Below are positions 14,617 through 19,275 of a stretch of DNA of 19,275 nucleotides, in pieces. The position numbers and the translations under genes are program-made. The stretch is taken from the NCBI GenBank assembly GCA_002716645.1, contig PBBR01000003.1:1-19275 (forward strand), written 5' to 3'. The notes beneath the pieces are model-generated. The model had not been told where the DNA came from and did not search any database. It saw nothing but the letters and a program-made list of their open reading frames with translations. Source of the DNA: Chloroflexota bacterium. GTDB lineage: Bacteria > Chloroflexota > Dehalococcoidia > UBA3495. Numbering within the stretch: position 1 is the stretch's first letter; every line of letters begins with the position of its first letter.

Positions 14617-15231
14617 CTAAGTCTCCGGTGTATATACCGGTCTGGTCATTTCGTATACATCTGAAGTACGACAATACATGCTCCCCGCAAGACGACCGGT
14701 TGGTTTCAGCAATTCATGGTTTATCCTGTGACCATCGATAATATCGTCTCTTACATGCATCAACACCACCTCACCAATGACTAAACCATGCTGATGTGAT
14801 CCGCTGCCTAGAGAGATAATCTGATTTAGTCGGCACTCCATATTAACTGGAGATTCCTTGACTCTGGGACATTTGACCGAATCAGAACTAACTGGAGTAA
14901 GCCCTGCTATATCAAATTCATTTACCTCTTCTGGATATTCTGCAGCGGTTATGTTCATTGCTTCAGCAATATCATCAACAACAACATTGACAACAAACTC
15001 GCCAGTTTCCTCAATATTAGCCAAAGTATCTTTACTTTTAAGTCCTGTATGTCTAGAGGACGAAAACACTATAGTAGGGGGATCTGATGCTACAGCGTTA
15101 AAAAATGAATACGGGGCAAGATTAACTACTCCGTCGCCTGACATTGTAGACACAAATGCAATAGGACGAGGTACCACTACGCCTGTTAGCACCCGATAAA
15201 AGTTCTCAAAAGTAGAAGGTTCTAATTTCAC
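14617..15231 (-). CDS. Flavin reductase-like, FMN-binding protein (DIM6/NTAB family)
   Basis: The 204-aa protein has the split-barrel flavin-binding pattern: TGVVVPRPIAFVSTMSGDG (16-34), NLAPYSFFNAVASDPPTIVFSSS (37-59), the K-DTLANI..GEFVVNVV segment (66-85) and a late HGLVIGEVV strand with an H-h-L-L-h-P-h-x-R-L motif. Family members bind FMN and act as flavin reductases or as small oxidoreductases beside monooxygenases. The start codon is GTG (15231 going down), with an AAGGTGG site that overlaps the stop region of the preceding CoA-transferase gene; the two genes are 9 bases apart and probably coupled. No monooxygenase is in the window, so its partner is unknown. Sandwiched between two CoA-transferases, it likely serves the same catabolic route. 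Confidence 0.88.
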   Translation of the reverse strand: MKLEPSTFENFYRVLTGVVVPRPIAFVSTMSGDGVVNLAPYSFFNAVASDPPTIVFSSSRHTGLKSKDTLANIEETGEFVVNVVVDDIAEAMNITAAEYPEEVNEFDIAGLTPVSSDSVKCPRVKESPVNMECRLNQIISLGSGSHQHGLVIGEVVLMHVRDDIIDGHRINHELLKPTGRLAGSMYCRTSDVYEMTRPVYTPET

Positions 15232-15240
15232 GATACCACC

Positions 15241-16422
15241 TTATTGAATAAAATCTTGATTGTGCTCCCCTAACATAGGCGCCCGATCCATACTAACCCT
15301 ATCACCCGATGCTAAATGAAATGGCCATCCAGGATATTTCAATGTTCCTGCTACAGGATGATCAACATCAACGAAGAATGCTCTTGCGTTGAATTGAGCT
15401 GAATCAAATAAATCGGCTGCTGTGTTCAACGGGAAGGAAGGTATCCTGGTAGACTGACACAATCTGTAAACATCTTCCTTATACATAGTGGATGTCCAAC
15501 TTATTAACAAAGCCTCTAAATTATCCCAGTGGTCTAGTCTTCCCTGTTCAGTAGCAAATCTATCATCACCTGCCCATTCTGGGGCTCCCATTATTTCGAC
15601 CATGCGTTCCCACTGATCCTGTTGACGAGGCGAGATCCCTACATATCCATCTTTACACGGTAACACTGCCAGTAGTGAAGCTTTGCCAGCACTGGATTTA
15701 CTACGCTGTTTTCCTGGAGCACCGATAGCGTACGCAGCTAGTGGAGTCTGAGGTAATAAAGCTAGAGATTCTACCTGAGAAACGTCTACGTGACATCCCT
15801 TACCATGAACACTTCTCCTGTTCAGAGCCAGTGCGGTAGCCGTAGCAGCGCATATTCCACCCAGAAACTCCGCCTGGTGTGCTCCCAGCTGCAAAGGAGG
15901 CTGTTTGGCAAGATCATCTACAGGACCAGGGTGTTCCATCGAATGACCACTTAAGTTACTGATGATCAGATTAGATGCTTCATATTTGGCCCAGGGACCT
16001 GACTGGCCATAAGGGGATACTGACGTCATTATAAGCATAGGGTTCTCTTTACTTAAGGAATCAAATCCCATCCCAAGATCATCTAAATATCCGGGAACGA
16101 AACTTTCGACAACGACATCGGACGACTTAACGAGGTCCAACAATATTTGTTTACCCGTGTCGGTCTTGATGTCTAGCACCAATCCAGATTTGTTGGTATT
16201 TACTCCCAGAAATGTTCCACTTGCCTCAATATCAGGAACATCATTTGGAAATGGTCCCAGGGTCCTAGAATAATCGCCCTCAGGAGGTTCAACCTTTATG
16301 ACGGTTGCACCAAGATCGGCAAACAGTTTCGCACAAAATGGTGCGCTGATTCCCTGACCCAGATCCAATACTTTAAGACCTTTAAACCAATTTACCGACA
16401 AAATCTGCCCTCGTCTTTTCAT
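15241..16422 (-). CDS. CaiB/BaiF family III CoA-transferase (second copy, Glu at the catalytic Asp position)
   Basis: The 393-aa protein shows the family segments FKGLKVLDLGQGISAPF (13-29), LFADLGATVIKVEPPEGD (33-50), SDVVVESFVPGYLDDLGMGF (101-120) and SVSPYGQSGPW (134-144). Where the family has a catalytic Asp in D-x-x-(x)-G, this protein reads AHQAEFLGG, putting Glu185 in its place. That pattern may mark a subgroup with altered chemistry or a different nucleophile. It is the first gene of the minus operon, under a promoter at 16448-16476. ATG 16422 gives MKRRGQILSV before the conserved FKGLKVLDLG; a TTG eight codons in, behind GAGGG, is a possible alternative start. It differs clearly from the other CoA-transferase in the operon, so this is not a recent duplication. 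Confidence 0.92.
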   Translation of the reverse strand: MKRRGQILSVNWFKGLKVLDLGQGISAPFCAKLFADLGATVIKVEPPEGDYSRTLGPFPNDVPDIEASGTFLGVNTNKSGLVLDIKTDTGKQILLDLVKSSDVVVESFVPGYLDDLGMGFDSLSKENPMLIMTSVSPYGQSGPWAKYEASNLIISNLSGHSMEHPGPVDDLAKQPPLQLGAHQAEFLGGICAATATALALNRRSVHGKGCHVDVSQVESLALLPQTPLAAYAIGAPGKQRSKSSAGKASLLAVLPCKDGYVGISPRQQDQWERMVEIMGAPEWAGDDRFATEQGRLDHWDNLEALLISWTSTMYKEDVYRLCQSTRIPSFPLNTAADLFDSAQFNARAFFVDVDHPVAGTLKYPGWPFHLASGDRVSMDRAPMLGEHNQDFIQ

Positions 16423-16447
16423 TCATTGATTATTTTGATACCAGCAA

Positions 16448-16476
16448 ATTCTAGTGTTGGCAATCAAAGCAGTCAA
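16448..16476 (-). promoter_or_regulatory. Promoter of the CoA-transferase operon
   Basis: On the minus strand TTGACT (16471-16476), exactly 17 bases, then TAGAAT (16448-16453), 25 bases ahead of ATG 16422. Both boxes match the sigma-70 consensus in 5 of 6 positions. Confidence 0.65.
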
Positions 16477-16512
16477 CAACTTGCTAATGTCATGTATATC
16501 TGAATATTCTTT

Positions 16513-16541
16513 TTGACAATCAATAAACGCGCTGTTATCTT
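16513..16541 (+). promoter_or_regulatory. Promoter of the ThDP decarboxylase operon
   Basis: TTGACA (16513-16518), 17-base spacer, TATCTT (16536-16541), 76 bases ahead of ATG 16618. It lies about 37 bases from the divergent minus-strand promoter, so one regulator could serve both directions. Confidence 0.6.
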
Positions 16542-16617
16542 TTGAACGGATTTTGGCGAACCACAACTGAACAAATCAGCTTGCAATTCTAATCCGTTCA
16601 AAATCAGCAGGTGAGTT

Positions 16618-17124
16618 ATGGACTGGACAGAAATCATCATAGATTCTCTAAAACTATCAGATACCTCTTTAATAGCCTATGTGCCCGATATTTCTATCGA
16701 CCGGGTGACAAGCAAAATAGACGAAGACCCCTATTTTCACCTTGTGTCTTGTACCCGAGAGGAAGAAGCAGTTGGCATCGCTGTAGGCGCATATGCTACT
16801 GGAAGGAACTCAGCAGTATTCATGCAATCAAGCGGGTTTGGCAACAGTATTAACGCTATAGCAAGTTTATGTATCCCCGCTCGCACTCCAATCCCAATTT
16901 TTATGAACATGCGCGGAGGCCCAGGCGAATTCAACATCGCTCAAGTACCGATGGGCCGTGCCACCCGACCAATACTAGATCAACTGGGACTGGTACATTT
17001 CACGCTAGACGACGAATACAACATGGACAAAATTGTTAATGGAGCTATAAAGCTGTGTCACGCCAACAGACAACCTGTCGCCATATGCATGACTCAGCTA
17101 TTGCATGGAGGCAAACTTGCTTAG
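16618..17124 (+). CDS. Alpha subunit of a split ThDP-dependent decarboxylase (sulfopyruvate/phosphonopyruvate decarboxylase type)
   Basis: The 168-aa protein matches the pyrimidine-binding half of ThDP decarboxylases, as in ComD: SCTREEEAVGIAVGAYATGR (44-63), holding the Glu that activates ThDP, then a VFMQSSGFGNSINAIASL helix (67-84) and IPIFMNMRGGPGEFNIAQVPMGRA. Residues 110-165 hold the closing RPVAICMTQLLHGGKL-like end. The Q-S-S-G-F-G-N and R-G-G-P-G-E-F pattern is that of sulfopyruvate and phosphonopyruvate decarboxylases. The partner subunit starts inside its last codons. Possible substrates: sulfopyruvate (to sulfoacetaldehyde), phosphonopyruvate, or another 2-oxo acid; sequence alone does not choose. 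The site before the ATG (CAGGTGAG) is weak. Confidence 0.87.
   Translation: MDWTEIIIDSLKLSDTSLIAYVPDISIDRVTSKIDEDPYFHLVSCTREEEAVGIAVGAYATGRNSAVFMQSSGFGNSINAIASLCIPARTPIPIFMNMRGGPGEFNIAQVPMGRATRPILDQLGLVHFTLDDEYNMDKIVNGAIKLCHANRQPVAICMTQLLHGGKLA
17107..17111 (+). promoter_or_regulatory. Ribosome binding site favouring a TTG start for the beta subunit
   Basis: GGAGG lies 5 bases before TTG 17117. The in-frame ATG at 17105 overlaps this site and has none of its own. Starting at 17117 gives MLRFDATKLVL, close to the usual M-K-R-x-D-A start of the family. Confidence 0.6.
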
Positions 17125-17671
17125 ATTTGATGCGACTAAATTAGTATTAACACACGCTGCCAATAGCCCAATAGTAGGCAACCTCGGCCCTACCACGGAC
17201 GAACTTTGGCACGCTGGCCACAGAGACCGTAATTTTTACACGTATGGAAACATGGGACTATGCTCCTCAATTGCGTTAGGCATGGCAGTGTCTACCGACG
17301 AAAAGGTAATATCACTAGATGGAGATGGCTCATTGCTAATGAACCTGGGAGCGATAGCTACTATTGGCAGAGAACAGCCTCGAAACCTAGTAGTAATTGT
17401 ATGGGACAATGAACAGTGGGGGCAGACTGGCCATCAAGATAGCCATACAGCTAAAGGTACTGATCTTGAGCAGGTAGCACAAAGTTGCTCCATACCACAT
17501 ACCTCTACTGTGCGGGACCTGGAGTCCCTTGACGAGGTCATGCAGAAAGCCATGACTGAAGATGGTCCATGGTTTATAGTGGCTAAAATAGAAGAACAGG
17601 GATATATGCCAGTATCACCAATTGAGCCAGAGATGACTTTATATCGATTTAGGAATTCATTTTCAGAATAA
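17117..17671 (+). CDS. Beta subunit of the split ThDP-dependent decarboxylase (sulfopyruvate/phosphonopyruvate decarboxylase type)
   Basis: The product (184 aa from TTG 17117; 188 from ATG 17105) is the diphosphate-binding half, as in ComE. NLGPTTDELW (22-31) and YTYGNMGLCSSIALGMAVS (41-59) precede the ThDP/Mg motif LDGDGSLLMNLGAIATIG (67-84) with Asn98 in VIVWDNEQWGQTGHQ closing it. The G-D-G...N spacing is right for the cofactor motif. The C-terminal VAKIEEQGYMPVSPIEPEMTLYRFRNSF is also typical. It overlaps the alpha gene by 8 bases, so the subunits are made in step and should form an alpha-beta assembly. Two adjacent genes in this order and with these sizes are the normal ComD/ComE layout. 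Confidence 0.88.
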   Translation: MLRFDATKLVLTHAANSPIVGNLGPTTDELWHAGHRDRNFYTYGNMGLCSSIALGMAVSTDEKVISLDGDGSLLMNLGAIATIGREQPRNLVVIVWDNEQWGQTGHQDSHTAKGTDLEQVAQSCSIPHTSTVRDLESLDEVMQKAMTEDGPWFIVAKIEEQGYMPVSPIEPEMTLYRFRNSFSE

Positions 17672-17747
17672 AATCCAATAGTCATTCGCTGTGCGCCAAT
17701 ACCAGTATTCGTAGCATTCAAACGCTTATTGAGAGGTCTGATTAGCA

Positions 17748-17957
17748 ATGAATTGCCATGAAAAAAAGGTGTACACAAATAAACAATCCGCGAACGCAGC
17801 TGCAGATGTACATAATCGAGACCTGTATCGTCAGGAAGGCGAGATGAATGCCTATCACTGTAAATTTCATAAAGGATGGCATTTGGGCCATCCTAAGAGT
17901 TATGATAAAAACTCTACGGGGCGGATCTTCAATATATTAGATAAGTTGAAAAAATAA
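17748..17957 (+). CDS. Small 69-aa protein with Cys/His pattern, possible zinc-binding
   Basis: The product holds Cys3, Cys38, His41, His45 and His48 in the arrangement CHEKKVYTNKQSANAAA ... AYHCKFHKGWHLGHP. The Y-x-(S/N)-x-x-x-A-x-x-A helix followed by an AY-x-C-x-x-(C/H)-x-x-W-H-L-G-H end recurs in small proteins of phages, plasmids and actinobacteria, where a Cys/His cluster likely binds zinc. The function of that group is unknown to me. It lies 76 bases after the decarboxylase beta gene without a terminator between, and is followed by a strong bidirectional hairpin. The ribosome binding site is weak. It could be a read-through passenger of the decarboxylase operon or independent. Confidence 0.65.
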   Translation: MNCHEKKVYTNKQSANAAADVHNRDLYRQEGEMNAYHCKFHKGWHLGHPKSYDKNSTGRIFNILDKLKK

Positions 17958-18027
17958 CCACATCTGCTCAAAATTACTTTATCTATTTGTGAAATCACCA
18001 TAATGTTAGCTTAACTGAGGAGTAAAC

Positions 18028-18060
18028 AAAACAGCGGGCCCAATAGGGCCCGCTGTTTTT
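18028..18060 (+). terminator. Bidirectional terminator between the 69-aa gene and the dienelactone hydrolase gene
   Basis: A perfect 14-bp stem, AAAACAGCGGGCCC with GGGCCCGCTGTTTT (18028-18041, 18046-18059), AATA loop, T-run on the plus side and A-run (T on the minus strand) on the other. It can end both convergent transcripts. Confidence 0.92.
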
Positions 18061-18081
18061 AATAACCATTTGGGATTTGTT

Positions 18082-18861
18082 CTACTTTAAGTATTTATTG
18101 AACCAACCAACCGTTCGAGAAAACGCATCAGTTGCCGCGGCTTCATTGTAGCTCGCCCTGTCATTACAGTTGAATCCATGACCGGCATCATCGTACATCT
18201 TGAAATCGTACGTAACACCACATTCTTTCAACTTTGCTTCTATAGTTGCTACATCGTCAGGCGTAGGATTCTGGTCTTGCCCTCCAAAATTACCCATCAC
18301 GGGAATTTGAATCTGATTAGTTATATCTATCGGCGCTGGACCATCTCCGAATGGAGCTAATATCCTACCGCCGTAGTAAACAGAAGCCGCGCTTAGACCC
18401 TGGCATCTGGTAGCTGCCAGATACGCTATCCGTCCGCCTACACAATATCCTACTATACCAATCTTTTGACCATTGGTGCGTCGGAACTGATCTCCCTGAG
18501 TCCACCTGATCACCTGATCTATGTCCTCAACTAACTGGTCATCATCGAGAGCAGCCATATAACGATTGATAGCTATTTGCATATCCTCTTCTGAATAACC
18601 TAATTGTGGATTTGGATGTTCTCTCCAATATAAGACAGGTGCAACTGCAACGTAACCTTCGGCGGCGTATTGATCGCATACTTTTTGTATATGATCGTTT
18701 ACCCCAAAAGCCTCTTGAGCCACTATGACTACAGGAAAACTGGTCCCTGCACTCGGTAACGGATGACTAACATACATAGCCATATCCGCACCTTCGGCTC
18801 CATGCATATCCTGATGCTCAGTCTCACCGGCCCATTTCAAATTCTCCCAAAATGATGGCAT
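18082..18861 (-). CDS. Dienelactone hydrolase family protein
   Basis: The 259-aa alpha/beta hydrolase shows the dienelactone hydrolase triad: Cys140 in VGYCVGGR, Asp196 in NFGGQDQNPTPDD and His228 in DAGHGFNC. Glu50 in QEAFGVN is the family Glu that positions the Cys. Classical members open dienelactones in aromatic degradation, but most of the family acts on unknown esters or lactones. AAGGAGGAGGG lies upstream of ATG 18861 on the minus strand, an excellent ribosome binding site. The N-terminal GADMAMYVSHP region matches the 'G..m..yva.P' strand of the family. No other aromatic-degradation gene is visible, so the substrate is open. It is monocistronic, convergent with the 69-aa gene and divergent from the next gene. 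Confidence 0.93.
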   Translation of the reverse strand: MPSFWENLKWAGETEHQDMHGAEGADMAMYVSHPLPSAGTSFPVVIVAQEAFGVNDHIQKVCDQYAAEGYVAVAPVLYWREHPNPQLGYSEEDMQIAINRYMAALDDDQLVEDIDQVIRWTQGDQFRRTNGQKIGIVGYCVGGRIAYLAATRCQGLSAASVYYGGRILAPFGDGPAPIDITNQIQIPVMGNFGGQDQNPTPDDVATIEAKLKECGVTYDFKMYDDAGHGFNCNDRASYNEAAATDAFSRTVGWFNKYLK

Positions 18862-19082
18862 ATCTAAATCCCTCCTCCTTGAGTATTAGAGCCAATACGC
18901 TGTATTGATGCCTGGCGGTTCTAAACCACGCACTCAAGTAATTCACAAATAAGCACTACTGAGCACGATTGGCAAGATTGTAGCAAAGGTAAAGCTAACA
19001 TACAAGAGGCTACGTGCTCACTCAAAGTGACAAAGACTACCTATATCCCTAGGTTAGCAAGTTACGTTCTGTTAAGCTTGAA

Positions 19083-19088
19083 TATAAT
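19083..19088 (+). promoter_or_regulatory. Possible -10 box of the dehydrogenase gene at the right edge
   Basis: TATAAT 23 bases before ATG 19112; no good -35 at the standard spacing. The 14-base repeat GGTTAGCAAGTTAC ends 17 bases upstream (19052-19065), where a -35 region would lie. Confidence 0.4.
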
Positions 19089-19111
19089 GCAATTAATACA
19101 GGAGTTATTCA

Positions 19112-19275
19112 ATGGCTAACATAGGATTCGTTGGACTAGGTATCATGGGCGGCACGATGGTTGAACGACTGATAGGATCAGGGCACAAAGTAATGGGGTA
19201 CAACCGAACACAATCCCGTGCCGACTGGTTAGTCGATTTAGGTATGGAGCGAGGGGAGAGCCCAAAACATGTAGC
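19112..19275 (+). CDS. 6-phosphogluconate / 3-hydroxyisobutyrate dehydrogenase family protein (3' truncated by the window)
   Basis: The first 54 codons are visible. The N-terminus MANIGFVGLGIMGGTMVERL has the Rossmann motif G-x-G-x-x-G (GLGIMG) and the IGFVGLGxMG signature of beta-hydroxyacid dehydrogenases. GHKVMGYNRTQSRADWLVDLG follows, with N-R-T after the second strand suggesting NADP preference (Arg/Thr instead of Asp). The CAGGAG site (19099-19104) is 7 bases before the ATG. Members oxidise 3-hydroxyisobutyrate, tartronate semialdehyde or related acids; the visible part does not decide. It is divergent from the dienelactone hydrolase. Confidence 0.92.
   Translation, partial: MANIGFVGLGIMGGTMVERLIGSGHKVMGYNRTQSRADWLVDLGMERGESPKHV

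Noticed and set aside
1..19275. CRISPR array or insertion sequence
   Set aside because: No regularly spaced repeats of 23-40 bases and no transposase or IS terminal repeats were found.

Overview
The window reads as a chromosomal segment of a mesophilic, AT-leaning bacterium using the standard code. The catabolic gene set (two CaiB/BaiF CoA-transferases, a DIM6/NTAB-type flavoprotein, a split ThDP decarboxylase, a dienelactone hydrolase, a zinc alcohol dehydrogenase and a hydroxyisobutyrate-type dehydrogenase) recalls marine Chloroflexota such as SAR202. That placement is inference; no rRNA or other marker gene is present.

Layout. Positions 1 to about 9790 look like an accessory island. They hold a run of plus-strand genes: the tail of an unknown gene; a 90-aa protein; a dual-specificity phosphatase whose N-terminal domain is related to the 90-aa protein; a membrane-anchored trypsin-like protease; an unknown 265-aa protein; a surface protein with signal peptide, EF-hand loop and C-terminal membrane anchor; an ARPP-1 protein; and a coiled-coil protein with a probable PD-(D/E)xK-like nuclease core. 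A second short run follows: a 51-aa basic protein, a stand-alone 5'-3' exonuclease/FEN protein, and a small membrane-anchored Holliday-junction-resolvase-like nuclease. No integrase is visible. The island appears to end at 9791-9837, where the 3' half of a tRNA-Pro(GGG) gene, including CCA and followed by a terminator, stands without its 5' half. That is what the distal attachment site of an element integrated in a tRNA gene should look like.

Positions 9838-19275 look like ordinary chromosome: a membrane protein, a zinc alcohol dehydrogenase (minus), a type 5 uracil-DNA glycosylase, a PH-like membrane protein, a minus-strand operon of CoA-transferase, flavin reductase-like protein and CoA-transferase, a divergent two-subunit ThDP decarboxylase of the sulfopyruvate/phosphonopyruvate type, a small zinc-finger-like protein, a dienelactone hydrolase (minus), and the start of a 6-phosphogluconate/3-hydroxyisobutyrate dehydrogenase family gene.

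How the genes may work together. The first island block combines a phosphatase of the superfamily for which ARPP-1 is partly named, a protease, a surface protein and a nuclease-like protein in tightly spaced or overlapping order. I infer a conflict (defence) system, possibly with proteolytic or phosphorylation-controlled activation. The exonuclease block may be a second nuclease module. None of this is proven by sequence alone.
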